Source: Acheta domesticus
Lineage: Eukaryota > Arthropoda > Insecta > Orthoptera > Gryllidae
Direction: 5' to 3'
Length of the DNA: 64,000 nt
Assembly: GCA_031308135.1 (NCBI GenBank)
Contig: JAHLJT010008756.1
Coordinates: 66,266,026 to 66,330,025 of the forward strand
Numbering within the stretch: the first letter of the stretch is position 1; every line of letters starts with the position of its first letter. Positions 1 through 13,083 of this stretch are shown here, piece after piece. Both the position numbers and the translations under genes were made by a program. The notes beneath the pieces are model-generated. The model saw only the letters and a list, made by a program, of their open reading frames with translations. It had not been told where the DNA came from and did not search any database.

Positions 1-41
1 GATTGTAATTGTGTATTTTGGGATTATAATTTTTCCAATAT

Positions 42-42
<1 letters not shown>

Positions 43-90
<48 letters not shown>
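43..90. repeat. (AGT)n microsatellite
   Basis: Sixteen uninterrupted AGT units lie at the left end of the window, upstream of the first exon. Confidence 0.95.
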
Positions 91-91
<1 letters not shown>

Positions 92-419
92 TTTTATTAT
101 TTCTCATGTTTTCCATGTTGAGAAAGTTGAATAATGCTCTAGGAAAGATTTTTCTTTTATTCTCTTATATGTAGAATATATTAATTTTCTTGAGTAGTAT
201 AGTAAAATTGAATGTTTTGCGGGAATTTGGATCATAAACCATCTTTCTGGGTACAGCTTCTGACCTGAACAGTTTGCAGGAGTGTACCAAATTGAACAGT
301 CTGCAGAAGTTTACCAAATTTAATATGCTGATGATCTGGTTGATGTGGCCTTGCAAATTTGAAATTGATTGTATAATTGTTGGGGTACTTAACAAGAAGC
401 CCCAAGGAAAATTTAAAAA

Positions 420-640
420 TTTTGGTGGAGGAAAGAATACTGTTTTTTTTTGACAGGAAAAACTTGAACTGCCAGGCCCTGGCAATGAATTGAATCAATC
501 TTGTTACTTAAGTAGTAAATTACTTACTCTAACACATAGCTTAGTTGAAATCCAAATTTTGTGGGTCCTCAATGCCAAACAATTGATTCTTCAACTGTTC
601 AGTTGATTTTCTCCAAAATTGATATTCATTGATTGTTATG
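420..640 (-). repeat. Interspersed modular repeat, copy 1
   Basis: The segment shares the core GCCCTGGCAATGA, a GTGGGTCCT motif and a following ATTGATTC with copies near 9355-9600, 62100-62250 and, inverted, 53990-54190. The - strand open frame over it is a by-product of the repeat. Weaker similarity may extend to about 960 and reappears near 1500-1800. Confidence 0.5.
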
Positions 641-1139
641 AAAGAACTTTAGGTGCTGCCAGTTTGAAACGGATGTTTTGATTTGGGGGTACTTAATTTG
701 AAACCTTGTTTACATTTTCAAAATTTTCTTGAAAAAGGGACACAATTTCTTTATTAAATGTTGCTCTCAGATAGCATAAAGAATGCTTAAAAGAATGGGG
801 CTTAACTCATTTTCGGCAAAATCTCTGATTTTTCAAACATTTAAAAAATTCAAAATGTTTTTGGCATCTTCCTTCAATTACAATATTAAAGGTAGTGATG
901 CTTTCTTAATAAAATCTGTTCTTGAAAGACTTCTTGAAATAAGTTTGAAAGGTGATTGATATCTTCTAGAATTGTCTAGGTCTCAAGGAAGTCTTTCTCT
1001 TTATTTATTTATTTATTTTGTGTACACTCGAGACTAAAATGAAACCGAAATTTAATACTTTAAGATAAAGCACACAATTCTGTTTCTGCATTCATCACAA
1101 TGGGTGAACGGTTAGTATAATAAATACCATTTATTCCAG

Positions 1140-1316
1140 AAATGTCTTCCGAAGTTGGGCAGAGTGAAGGTGGTTCTGAAGAAGTCCTGCAGCAAAGTGA
1201 AGTGCAGCCTGAAGCCAGTGGTTCACAAACAACTGTACCTTCCATTACTGTAACAGAAGCTTCTGAGGAAGACACTGGAGATGCAGGGGAGGAAATGCCT
1301 CCTCCAGAGATGACTG
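1140..1316 (+). CDS. Tpr: TPR/Megator-like protein, C-terminal tail, exon A (partial gene)
   Basis: This is the first of four exons (1140-1316, 3134-3220, 13472-13711, 17234-17367) that splice in one frame. It follows acceptor TTATTCCAG and ends at donor GGTAGT, with phase 1 at both ends. It encodes about 58 residues rich in Ser, Glu and Thr, including EASEEDTGDAGEEMPPPE. Together the four exons give an acidic region, a GVSSEGE motif and then an Arg/Gly-rich basic end. From memory, vertebrate TPR ends the same way: an acidic tail, a GISSE motif, then an RG-rich terminus. TPR is the large coiled-coil protein of the nuclear pore basket, acting in mRNA export and spindle checkpoint. The coiled-coil bulk is not here, so the gene must continue upstream. 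Identification is by composition and a short motif, so another acidic/RG-rich nuclear protein is possible. The internal ATG at 1142 need not be a start, because an acceptor directly precedes it. Confidence 0.6.
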
Positions 1317-1865
1317 GTAGTTCCCACCTTCTTCTTGTGTGCTCATATTGAAACTATTTTTCCATTTTCTTAAAATGTATTAATTTGTTCTTCTTTCGAG
1401 CTTGTCTCATTAGTTTTAACTTGGTTTGAAATATTCACTTCTGTCTTAGTTCAAATGCTGATGTGCGGAATTAAAATAGTTAAGTGTTGACCCAGCACTT
1501 CTAGTTCTCTTAACAAATTTTTTAAATAAAGTTGTGTACAATTTTTCAAAACTAGTGGTTTCTCTGTAATTTGGTCACAAACAGCTCCAAATTTTTTTCT
1601 TTAATTTTTTTCCCCCTATTAGAACAAAGTAAATTCATAAAAATGATTCAGATCCCATTTTAGGTGAAGTCTGCATTTTTGAAAATTGCAAAAATTCATA
1701 ATTTTATCAGTGCCATCCTGCACTTAGTGTTATTTTTTCCCCTTTAATGAAATGTGTTCTTCAAAAAAAAATTTTGAAATAATGATAAGAGTATATGAAA
1801 ACTTACATAAAATTGAAAATGCAAATGTTTAACTAACTTTTTAAAGAATCAAGAAGGTTATTTCA

Positions 1866-1940
1866 TCTCCGAGGCTGGGAATATAGGGGTAACGTAAATG
1901 GTGTGCTAAACTTAAGTTCGAGTCCCAGCTTAAAACAATT
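1866..1940 (+). repeat. tRNA-derived SINE fragment
   Basis: A B-box-like AGTTCGAGTCC at 1915-1925 lies about 35 bp after an A-box-like TATAGGGGTAACG. Flanking GCTGGGA and TCCCAGC could pair. The fold is too short and irregular for a working tRNA, so I call it a SINE head or tRNA relic. Confidence 0.45.
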
Positions 1941-3027
1941 CTTTGTCTGTTGAAAACACTAGGTTGAATTATATATTTCTTAGATGTTACAAATATTTTG
2001 AGAAAGTAGGTGCATCTGTAGCTCCACTAATTAAGATGTCTTGTTTTATCATGAAAAAACTGTGTAGATACTAACCTACATTACATTGAACAATGATCTT
2101 GAGCAAAAGCTGATTTGGGATATATCTGAAAGAACTGTGAGAACTGGTTATTTTCGTGAATATGTTGAAGGCTATTGAGATTATTCTATTTTGTAGAAGA
2201 TCAAGAATTTTGTTACTTTTTCAAAAGAATATTTGTTTTACCTAAGAATTTTCACAATTGTAGCTTGTATGGTTCAACAATGAGAACATGTTTATTTCAC
2301 TTGGAAATGAAAATGGAAAACTAACACTCTTGTATTAAATGTTGGTATAATTTTTATGCTTGCAAACACAATTTTACTTTATTTTTACATTGCATATATT
2401 TTGTTAAATAAAATCATTTATTTATTGACAACATTGCAATACCATTCTTCAGCAAGTCAGCAGCTCTGAGGATCCTGGAGGATATATCAATTCTAACCTC
2501 CTTGCATTGGATATTGTGCAGTTTTACTATTGCAAATAATGTACAATGGAAAATTACCATTCCACACCATAAAATCTACCAACCTTCTGACGTTAGTTTG
2601 ATAATGCTGTTCACTGAATCAAGTTCATATAGTTCATAGTGAGATAGATGTAATGATTATATTGAAAGTTAAATTTTAATCATGATTATTTGAATATGGT
2701 TAGCTAGCTTGAACAAGTTCAGTGAAGACCACCCGTAGGTTGTCGTCTTGCTGGATGTTTAAATTGACCCTGAAAAGTCTCGAATGTTTCTCTATATAAA
2801 TGTCTCCTTTTCATTCACTTGCTTTACTCTCCCTAACTGACCTGTAAATTTGATTACTTCCTTCAATGCTTTTATTTTTGGTAATGCTGCCATATTTTAC
2901 ATTAATTAATGCATTATTAAATTTCTCTCATATGTTGAGCCCTTTTGGATTTTCCTTATGAGATAAAGTGGCTGTATATATTTCATCTCATTAATTTGAT
3001 TATCATTTCTTCTCCTTTATTACTTGA

Positions 3028-3031
<4 letters not shown>

Positions 3032-3084
<53 letters not shown>
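3032..3084. repeat. (ATT)n microsatellite
   Basis: A run of ATT triplets lies about 50 bp before exon B of the TPR-like gene. Confidence 0.95.
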
Positions 3085-3085
<1 letters not shown>

Positions 3086-3133
3086 TGAATGTGTGGATCT
3101 CTCCTTATTCTTAATGGCTTCATCATGTTGCAG

Positions 3134-3220
3134 AATATGATGAAAGCACTGAACAGCGAGACACATCAGCAGAACAGGAACAGGAAGAGAGTCTGGAATT
3201 AGCTGATGAGGGTGGGGATG
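3134..3220 (+). CDS. Tpr: TPR-like protein, exon B
   Basis: This 87-nt exon (29 codons) lies between acceptor TTGCAG and a consensus GTAAGT donor. Both flanking introns are phase 1, so it keeps the frame whether included or skipped. It encodes a very acidic segment beginning EYDESTEQRDTSAEQEQEES and ending DEGGD. Its acidity fits the region before the basic tail of TPR. Confidence 0.62.
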
Positions 3221-5383
3221 GTAAGTCTTCATAACATCACACTGTGCACTTCAGCAGGCATGTGGCAATTGAGTGAATTCACCTTCTCCAGTAATCTGTC
3301 ATTTTTGGTAGGATGCTCCGAATGTATGTTGTGCCTTTCCTAGCTACTGACCTTTAATGTACTTATTTTAATATCTCTGTTGTAAGAGATGAGAGAATCA
3401 AGTGGTGGTTGCTTCTTTGTAACACCATTTGCTTAATAAAACATTCAAAGAATGTAGTTGTTCTCTGTCTCCTGTTACCTCATATATTTTTTTTTAAATT
3501 TTGGTGCAAAATAAGAATTTTAAAGGATTACTTGGTTTTCACATTGTAGAAATTCGCTGTAGTAGAAAAACCATGACAATTTACCCATTGCAATGTTTAT
3601 TATGTTTGTACACGTTAATGCTACTTTTAAAGTATGCCATTCCTGAAAATTCTCACACTAATAGCACACACCTTATTTGTGTAAATGTTAAGGTAACTGT
3701 GGGCAAAAAAAAAAAAAAAAAATGAAAGAAAGAAAGGAATGTGTAGCAGCCAAAATTCAAAAAAATCTTTTGAGATGTAATTTATATTACATTGTTTCAT
3801 TCCCATTTCTTCTGTGAAAGCAATGTTTGTAGGGTTGTGTATTGCCAAGGAAAAGTGTTTTTCTGGCCTTGCAAATGAAATTCACTTTTTGTGTATTCAT
3901 CATACTTGTGTACTTGCAATAGTTAGTGTAATTTGGGATTTTGCATGAAAAGATTGGTTGAAAAGTGTCATTTCTTCATTTTTCATGCAACTCAATCCTT
4001 TCTTTGTCTTGTGTATCTGTTTTTGATTTTTCTTTTTTCTCTTTTTCCCCCAAAATACTTTTAGTTTCATATTTAGTTGGATTTGCACATTTCTTTTTTT
4101 CTTTATTCATGAGTATTCAAATAGTTCTGATCTTTGTTTTATTTAATTTTTAGGTTGTTCACTTTCTTTTTATTATGCCTTATTTAGTTGGAGTTGTATT
4201 TTTAATTTCATGGGTTTAATGAGTTTGCAACTCCTAGTCTTTCATGCCTGCAAATACATTAATTTATACAATAGTTTCCAGTGTTCTTTTTTAAGTCTTT
4301 TTGTAAAATGGCTTTATTACTATTTATAAAGACAATCCAAAAGAAGTTTATAATCTACTTGCTCATAAACAGATATTTTAATAGAGAAAACATTTTCAAA
4401 ACACAAAATCTTTGTATTTTATTTATATATCAGGATTTGTATAATAAAAAGCTGCTTGTTTTTAGCTCTATTGATTTATGTTACTTGCACATTTCAAATA
4501 TCATGTGGAAGTAGTTTCATGAACACGTATTCATAAGAATGTCCATTCCAGTGTCAGTATCTGTGAATTATTCTTGCAGCAGATCTGCTATATTTTTACT
4601 GTTCTCTAGAGATATTTATTCATTATATATTTAGGGGAAAAAAGTTCCTCTTTGCTTTGGAGGAATAATATATTTTCTGAATTCTCAGAATTAGTCAAGT
4701 CATTGTTCCTGAATATATATGAAATGTATTCTGAAAAGAGATTTATGTGAGACTAAACAATTTATCGTTCTGTTTATAAGTCACTCTTATATTTGTGATT
4801 AAAGATGGTGATTAAATTTTGTATGTAAATAGTAGAAATTTCTGTGGAAGATGACAGATTATCAAAATTGAATTTAGCTGGAGAACTCGTGCATGTCTGC
4901 TGCTTCATCAGTGGTTATTTAAGAATTACTTGTGAGTTGACTCACTAGTAATTAATTGAAGTTAGTGTTTAAAATGTGAAATGGTGTGTATTATACTCCT
5001 TTGTTTTATAACTGCAAGAGGATTTAAATTTGTACCCTAATGTAGAGCTGCTTTTGTTATTTTCCATTATATTTGCTCAAGAATTGTTTATGGAGACATG
5101 ATTTCTAAGGTGTTATCGTGAAAATTAAGTACAATACTTTTGTCATTTTAATGTAGCCTTAATTTAAAGATGGTCATTGTTAACATTTTCAATAATGTAA
5201 ATTTTTCTTCAAGAAATTATAATTTTTGTAGACCCATAATTGCGTTATAATTCTGATTCCTCACTTAAAAATGTTTCAAATTTTCATAGAAGATAAAATC
5301 CAAGGAAGTTATTTTCACAAAACTGGCGGCTGTGCAAATTTACTGACTTACGGACAATAGAGTTAATTTTCACTTACAAAAAT

Positions 5384-6488
5384 GACCGTATTTACATGAA
5401 TATAAGACAACCTTTTTTTCCCAAAAATATCATTCGAAGAATGTGGGCTTGTTTTATATTCACAGATTAAGCCTAGGTGGTTAAATTTTTTTCTTCTTTT
5501 TTTTTTAAACGTTACGTTCCATGTCTTGAAACTTATAAATTTTGGCGTAACAATAAACTGTGGTGATAAAAGTATCACACATATCGATAATATTTATAAT
5601 TAAAAACGTATTTGCATCGTTTTCTCATGACCACCTTGCATTCACTGTGAATTTTCTGGACAATTCAGACCAATGAAGGGATGGTTAAAAGAGGTTCTCA
5701 AACAAACGCCATTGCATCAAGTGAACTGCAACATGAAAACAAAAAAAATTCAATGCCAAGATTTTGTTGCATGATGTGTTGATCTGCAAGGCCACGCAGA
5801 CTATCAGTTTGATGCTCAATGAGTGCGAATCTATGTTTTGCATGAGATGGAAATGAAAAAAAATTCACATTGATGTATGTATTCTACATCCATCCCCAGA
5901 AAAGGTGATAAAAATATTTCTTTAGCAAAAACTTTCTAAACTTGGAACTACCTCCCATGTTATCAGCAGAATGGAGATGTACAGCATGAGTTCTCTGTTC
6001 ACAACTATATCACACAAAAATTAAACATTGCAAATTTTATGTTCACTCTGTTAAAGAAAGTGAAGTAAATACTAATGAATCAGAGACCATGAACAAGCAG
6101 AACAGGAAGAAAATGTGTTAACAGAAGAGAATTATACGGCATCTAATGAAAGACTAATGCAAATTAAACTTGCAGAACTTTAAGGGATGTCTAAAAAGTT
6201 GGAGGCTGCAGTGAGAGGACCAAAAAGAAAGAAGCATGAAATATGTGAAAATGAAGAAGGAAGTGAAAAAAAGAAAAATATGAAGAAAATAAGCTGTGAT
6301 AGCTCAGTTGTAAATTTTATCATTCTCTTCAACAATACTATTTTCTAGTCAATAAGACAATTTGAAATTTATTTTCGACTAAATTGTAAAAATTAGTTAA
6401 GAATTCTAAGAACTTTCAGGAGTCATCTATAAAACTAGGGGGTCGTTTTATATTCAGAGTCGACTTATATTCGGGTAAGTTCGGGTAA
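5384..6488. mobile_element. DNA-transposon-like element with imperfect terminal inverted repeats
   Basis: The left end reads ACCGTATTTACATGAATATA and continues AGACAACC. The right end, reverse complemented, contains TTACCCGAATATAAGTCGAC. Both carry GAATATAAG-type sequence and a nearby TTTTATATTCA motif (about 5450 and 6450), as expected of terminal and subterminal repeats. Inside, about 6094-6310 holds a coding remnant interrupted by a stop and a frameshift. I do not assign the superfamily, and no clear target-site duplication was found. Confidence 0.5.
6094..6310 (+). pseudogene. Degenerate transposon coding remnant
   Basis: One frame reads VLTEENYTASNERLMQIKLA, then EL and a stop, then about 45 more codons rich in Lys and Glu (GMSKKLEAAVRGPKRKKHE and onward). 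A second in-frame stretch just upstream (about 6030-6090) needs a frameshift. The codon-like structure inside an element with inverted ends suggests a decayed transposase or accessory protein. No known domain was recognised. Confidence 0.35.
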
Positions 6489-7630
6489 ATTGGAAAAGGA
6501 TGTTATATGTAAGAAGAGAAAGGAGTACTTCTGGGATCGGCTGACTATTCAAGCATTTGGATAGAAACAATTTTCAGGAAAAATTTGTTCAATTTGAATT
6601 GACTCTCCAGTCTGCTTTTTTCAAATTGCAAATTGCAAGTTGTAGTTTGTAATTATTTTTTTTTCAATTGGGACATTAGCCTCTTATATGAAGGGTGATA
6701 TGTAGAATGCTTCGGAAGCCATGGAGTAGTGAGTGGACTTGGGGGAGGAAATTTCTGAAGTATGAGTTGTATTTATTGAGACAGTTTCATGAGTGAAATA
6801 TGTGAAAAATATTTACTTGATGTCAGTAATACTCTTTTTTTCAATATCAGTCTACAGAATCAATGTTAAGAGTATATAAACATGTTAAGATGGGAATGAA
6901 AATGCATCTAGGCCAACAAATTTTAGCTGTTACGTAAATAAAGTAAATATTAAACTAAACTTCAGTTAACAATTCATATTGTTCTAAGTTTTAGTCACCC
7001 TAATCAGGAATTGAACCCAATTCTGTGGTTTACGCACAATTACTTTCACACTCAAGCTGCAGTAATGGAAAAGGTTTCGAATTGTTTCATAGACTTCTGC
7101 ATTGCTTATTTTGCTTATTATACTCATCACCATGCTGTCACCTTGTTGGAATAGCAATTATATTGGAAATATGTTCTAAACAGTAAATGTCTTACCATAA
7201 TGTGACCTTGTTATGTCAGTGTTGCATATAGAAGTTAAAGAAACTAGGTGTACCTCGTGTCACTAAAACAAGAATCTTATAATTTACCAAACAAAATGGA
7301 TCTATTCATTTTATTTTGAATTAACTTTTCTCAATGTGAGAATCTATTTGCAGATAATATCTTTCTTGTTTTATTTTTGTTAAAGTGAAAATATAATTAA
7401 GTATATTTTATTTTTATTTTATTTATTTATGCCAATCAGCTTGGTACAAGTCAATAACAATTCAGATATTACTTTCTAAAGCTGAAACTAAGTAACAATA
7501 ATCATTATTAAGAAATAGAATTATCAATGCATAAAATTAAAATAAAGATTATGAAACTGTAACTGGATTAAAATACACGATTGATGAGCAATAATTATTG
7601 AATTAAATTGTGTTCAATAAGAAGGTCGTA

Positions 7631-7815
7631 TGCCAGCCTGGTTATCTGAAATCGTTAAGGCTGAAGGGCCCCTAGCTGCTTTGGCTCGAAGGATTGCGGG
7701 TTCGAATCCAGCGTCAGGCATGGATGTTTGTATGTGTTTGTGTTCTTACGTGTTCTCCCTACAGTTTAAAAATCACAGTGGTCGCTATATGACCAAGATG
7801 TTAACCTTTGAAGAA
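7631..7815 (+). repeat. tRNA-derived SINE with (GAA)n tail
   Basis: A perfect B box GGTTCGAATCC (7699-7709) and an A-box-like GGTTATCTGAAATCGTTAAGG (from 7640) lie in a tRNA-like head of about 90 bp bounded by TGCC and GGCA. A unique body follows (TGTTCTTACGTGTTCTCCC), then a GAAGAAGAAG tail near 7810. This head-body-tail order is that of a polymerase III SINE. Confidence 0.7.
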
Positions 7816-9354
7816 GAAGAAGGAAAAAAATCTGGCGTTTTTTCGTGCAGCATTTAACTTTTCCATTTTAACTACTACATATGTTACTCCTCCATATATA
7901 TGTACGTATACGGGAAAGAAAAAAGAAAAAGGAAAAGAGAGAGAGAGAGAAAGAAAAAAGATGGACGGACGTCTTATGAAGGAAGGATCATGTTTCCTAT
8001 GTATTTGCCATTCCAACAATCTGACAAGGGCAGTAACAATTGAAACCTTTTTTACACTAAAGAATTATGTTAGATTTTCATGATTTACATAATTACATAA
8101 TATTTAATTGAAACTACAGATGTTACGCATGTGCAATTTTTGACTACAAAAAAGCTGTTTATATATTCTTGGACCAACACAAGAACTGGAAATTTTATTG
8201 CAGATCTTGTTAATGATTTTGGCATGATTATTCATTGTGAAGAATATTTCAGAGAGGATGCTGTGGAGTTTTATAAATTTCTTCCTAGCTTGTTTGGCTC
8301 CCATGCATGTTTTTTGTAATTTGGTGCCTTTTCTGTGTCAATAACTCGATGGCCTTTAGTGATATCATTGCTGATATTGGCCACAACTGTTTATTGCCAT
8401 TGGGGTACATTACTTACAACAACGGGATGTCCAGATTGTAAAGTGAATTCAGTAAAAGTCTACCGATAACCACATGCTAATTCGTCTCTGCTAAATGGAT
8501 GAATACAAATTTCTTAAACTTTTGGTTTGTATTTCATAAATGGAATAGTCTCTCTGACCTTTGTGTTTTTTTGTTGTTTGAACTTCAGCAGTTGACATTC
8601 AGAGGGTAGTGACTGTCATAGTGTGTAAAAACACAATTTTTTTAACAAATTTTTATTTTTTAAACATTTTATTGAAGGATTAAAAGGTAAAGCAAAATTT
8701 GAACATTATGGGACTTAAAAATTTATATTTTCTAATTTTTATAACTAATTTCACAGAGATTTAGTCAATTGAAATTGTGATAAAAGAATTTTTTTTAAAT
8801 AACATTTTCTAGAAATGAATTAAGCCAAATTGTACAAGATATTCTACAACCAATGTAAATCAATAATTAAAAAAAGTATATTTTTTTTACTTATGATTAG
8901 TTCAGCATTTATAATTTTATGTTCTGATCACTCATTTCATTTAAAACCTAATGTGTTTATGAATCTCTTAACATTTTACAAAGCTGGCTGGTGTGCATGT
9001 GAAAGAATATTATCCTTGTTGGGGGAAAAAAATATAGATAGATCACTGTAATTGGTTGAAAGATCACTGACCATGTCTTTTTCTACTTCAATAAAATCTC
9101 AAGTTTAACCTTCATTATTTTGATTTTGTTTAGTGTATTATGATCTCATTTGTTTATTACTTAAGTTCTGTAGTTCTCACAATAGAAAGTATGTCTGTGA
9201 ATGATGATGTGACAAACCCAGCAGATTGCTAAAAGGTCAAGGATTGAATGAGAAACAGCCAGCTGAAGACAATTCAAAGTTTACACAGGGCCTTCCTGAA
9301 CTGCTCATAGTTTTTTCCATCATTTTTACTTCCTTGCTACCGCAACCACAGTAG

Positions 9355-10180
9355 AGAGAAAGTTATGTAATGCACTGCGAATAAACGGCGAATTTTCGTC
9401 AGAAAAACTCTTATTACTGGGCCCTGGCAATGAGAAAGAGGATAAATCCCAATGCTAAATTTGGGGGGGGGGGATTCTCTAACATATGGTGTAGGTAGAA
9501 TCCATGTTTCATGGGTCCTTAATTCTGAAAAATCGATTGACATCAAAATGTCTATCCATCTGTCTGTCTTTCTTGTCATTGAACAATGCTAGCAGCTAAA
9601 CCATTCAGCTGATTTTCTCCAAAACTGATATTCCTCAATCAATCTGGCTGATGTCATGGCCCCTTGAATTTGAAACCAAAATTTTAATTTTGGGACTACA
9701 TTACATCATGCCCCTGGGACATTTTCAAAATTTTCAAAAAATTTGCTATTATTACTACAATTATAAAGATACAATATTTTTTCCTTAATGAAATGTGTTC
9801 ATCAAAAACATCTAAAAATAATGTCAATTTCAATCTTTCCAAAACAAGTATTTTTTACAAAATTTTGGGTCAAACATAGGCAATTTTTATTTTCTTTAAA
9901 CCATTTGTTTTTAAAAACAGCACGAAATGTTTTTATTAAATTTAGAGAAGAGAGACACTTAAGAGAATGGTGCAGGTCTTGTGTTCATTTTAAGTGCCTG
10001 ATTTTACGAAAATTTAAAAAATTTAAAAGAAAAATTCAACACCTTTTTACAACTACAATTAGATACAATTTTGTTTCACGTGATGAAATGTGTTCATAAA
10101 ATACAGATCTTCAAATAAAGTCGTGTTGAATTTTTTGAAAATATGAGAATTTTTTGTGTAATTTGGCTGCAAAGTCATCT
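9355..10180 (-). repeat. Interspersed modular repeat, copy 2
   Basis: The copy contains GGGCCCTGGCAATGAGAAAG, a CATGGGTCC motif and a TCTGTCTGTC patch where other copies carry a (CCGT)n array. The part after 9720 is AT-rich and resembles 700-900 and 1500-1800. The + strand open frame of 103 codons at 9788 lies wholly in this repeat and is not a gene. Confidence 0.5.
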
Positions 10181-12462
10181 TCTTCGTGTTGTAAATATAA
10201 TTTTAGAGGTGTTTTGAGGGAGTTGATTGTTACGTAAGTTAGAATGTGTATATTTCTTAATATTTTTTTGTTTCTTACATTGGAACTTACTTGGAAAAGA
10301 TGAACTTACAAATTCATCATTTAGAAATTATTTAAAACCTATTTGAAATATACGAAATAAAAATTCTTAACCTTCAGAGAATATCAGATTGTAATGCAAC
10401 AATGGCATTCTGTGTTGTGCTCTGTTTGAAAAGGAGTTACAATTATCAAATTTGTTTTCATATTTGCTTGAAAATATTTCGCACCAAATGTTCTACCATT
10501 TGTAATGAGTTTTACAAAAAATGACTACTGGAATGTGTTAATTTGGAGAGAAATTGTGATATAAATAGTATTACATAACTAAAGGCAAGAAAGTACATGC
10601 GGTTTTAGCACCACTAGTTTGCACATTGGAAAAGCCTCTAGACATTTTTAACGTTAGTGATAATGTAATGATATCGGGACTATCGGAAATGAAGTTGATG
10701 CAGAAGAAGATTAATTCTGCTATTGGAAAATGCATTCTATGAAAGAGTCAATGAGCAAAATAATTTTGAGAATCCTTACTTTATTTACTTTATTGTTTAA
10801 GAAAATTAACTGTCATTTCGAGAATCGGATAGGGGAAAACATTGGTTTCATTGTGTAAGGGAGCAAATGTTTTTTGTGGTGATCAGTGGGAGGTGGGTTT
10901 TGAGGACCTAAAATATTGCCAAAAATGATCAATAAAGTTGTTTTAAAGTGACTTTAAAATGCCCTAAAAAAGAAAAATTACATAAAAAATATGATCAAAA
11001 CCACTTCAGATGAACAACTCCAGCTGTTGGATATGCTATTTATGTAATAGAGAATTCTTCCTTTTGTTCAAGTGAACTCAGCTTGCAAACTTTTGGTTTG
11101 GACAGTTCTTTATAAATAAATCTCTGCCTTTATTTATTGCGAAATTGGCTGAAGTGATAATGGCGACGATAGGCCTCACAGGAACCTTAGATTATTTGTA
11201 CTCACAGCAGTGGACATAACAATACATGAACAAAGATATCGAAAAGGCTACTCAGGAATTCTGTGCTGATTATTTGTTGCATCTCATATTGTTGGAAGCA
11301 AGTACCATTAAAATTATATTAAAATCGATGAAATCAGTGAAAAATGCAGTAAAAATGACATCACATCAAAAGGTAAAAACATCTTTTTAGTTGAAATCGA
11401 CAAAAAAATAAATAAATAAAATAAAATGAACTTCTTTGCTAAACAACATTGTTCTAAGGTGAAAAGAAAAAAATACGACATTTCATTAAAATCCGCCCCC
11501 TAGTGATCAGTAATGCAAAGTAATAGTCATTAGTTGTGCGTCCATTTGCTTACATTATCAAATAGTTTCAAACAAGTAAGCTTGTGTTTCCACTTCTTCA
11601 TTTGTTGCAGTTTTGCTTTGGCATAAAATGCCAAACTATTGATTTAACTCTTCTTAAAATTTGTTAACAGCCAACATTTCTAATTCCTTACCTTCCTCAG
11701 TATTTGTAAATGTTGAGTACTCAGTGATAATATGTATTTAAGTTTTGTTATGATTTAATTTTATAATAATTTGAAACCTGCTGTTGATTATTTTGTTAGT
11801 CCTGATACGTAAAGGAATATGTAACTTTCAAGAATACAAACTGGAGTAAAGTACATTGTTTCTATTAATTTCATCAGTAGTGATCAAAATAATTGTGCCT
11901 ACCAGTTCGTAGACAACTTCCCATGGTCTTTGATAATATTTTGTTTGTTGGATTTCTTGTCTCCTTAATTCAGTCCTAATCTTTTATTCACGCTTCTCCA
12001 ATTGCCTTAATAATTTTTATTTAAATTTTGCTTGGTTCTTTCTTTCTCTTAATTAAGTGGAACTTTTTAATCTTTGTATCTGATTCTGACTTTCTGCTTG
12101 CTTCACTACAATTACTTTTTATGATGCAGCATTAAATTGTTTTGGTAATTATTCATTATGGAAAGTAAACTTGTTTAAATGTATTTACATTTCGAAGTTT
12201 AGTTTCATTTATATTTGTAATAAACTAGAATGCTACTTTATATGCTGAGAACAATAGTACTTGTTCTTTCAGGTATTAAAATTTTAATATAATATTTGTA
12301 TGCCCTCATTGAAATTATCTCTGGAGTCGGGTATCTAGCATTGTTTGTGTAATTTCAGTCTTTTCCCTAAATCTAGATGACATTGGCCAAAAATATGAAA
12401 TACGGTGGCCTTCTTAAAGTGTTATATGTATTATATAAAGTTATACAGGTGTCCCAGACACT

Positions 12463-13083
12463 ATGGGCCATCCCCATAACTTTGAAATAGTTCACGATAT
12501 CGAAGTGCAGTTTTCGCTCAACAGTGCAAAATCATGGGGCAAGTAATGTGTGGTGGAGATATTGTTTGAAGTATTTTTAGTTTTAGAGAAATTTAATCAA
12601 CTTTGATTTGTTTAAATGGAACTATATATTTTTCTCATCAGCAATGGATAGATCATAAAATGAGGAATACAATGATGTTAGAATTTTTATAGTAATTTGA
12701 GTATAAAATTAGATTTTTTGACCTGTGATTTTTAATTACAGACAATATTTTCTGTAGCAGTCCTCGTAACTGTTGCCTTTGAGGAAGGTGGTATTTGCAG
12801 CGCTGGGGCTGTTAAGTTTAATTTAAAATCACATTTAGAAATTCTAATTTTATACCCAAATTACTATCAAAATAGTAACACGATACATCATTAAACTCCT
12901 CTTCTTATGATTTATCCGTTGCTGGTAAGAAAAACTTTTAAAAAGATGATTGAATTTCTCTTAAACTAAAAATACTTCAAACAATATCTCTACCACATAT
13001 TACTTGCCCCATGATTCCATATTGTTGATTGAAAACTGCACTTCAATATCATAAATCGTTTAGAAGTTATGGGGGTGGCTCAT
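12463..13083. mobile_element. Fold-back element, 621 bp with arms of about 270 bp
   Basis: The left arm begins ATGGGCCATCCCCATAAC and the right arm ends GTTATGGGGGTGGCTCAT, its near-exact reverse complement. The arms continue as inverted copies to about 12740 and from about 12812, sharing inverted GGGGCAAGTAAT and AGATATTGTTTGAAGTATTT blocks. A unique centre of about 70 bp contains GTAGCAGTCCTCGTAACTGT. A second, one-armed copy lies at 32100-32525. No protein is encoded, so it would be non-autonomous. Confidence 0.75.

Larger units (their letters stand above)
1317..3133 (+). other. Intron of the TPR-like gene (1.8 kb)
   Basis: The intron runs from donor GTAGTT to acceptor GTTGCAG and is AT-rich. 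It holds a tRNA-like SINE fragment near 1870-1935 and an (ATT)n microsatellite just before the next exon. No other exon was seen. Confidence 0.6.

Noticed and set aside
7631..7720. Functional tRNA gene
   Set aside because: A and B boxes are present but the stems pair poorly and a SINE body and tail follow.
8104..8319. Overlapping 62-66-codon frames on both strands
   Set aside because: Neither has splice signals in phase with the TPR-like exons, nor homology that I recognise.
9788..10099. 103-codon + strand frame
   Set aside because: It lies entirely in the interspersed modular repeat and has no recognisable motif.
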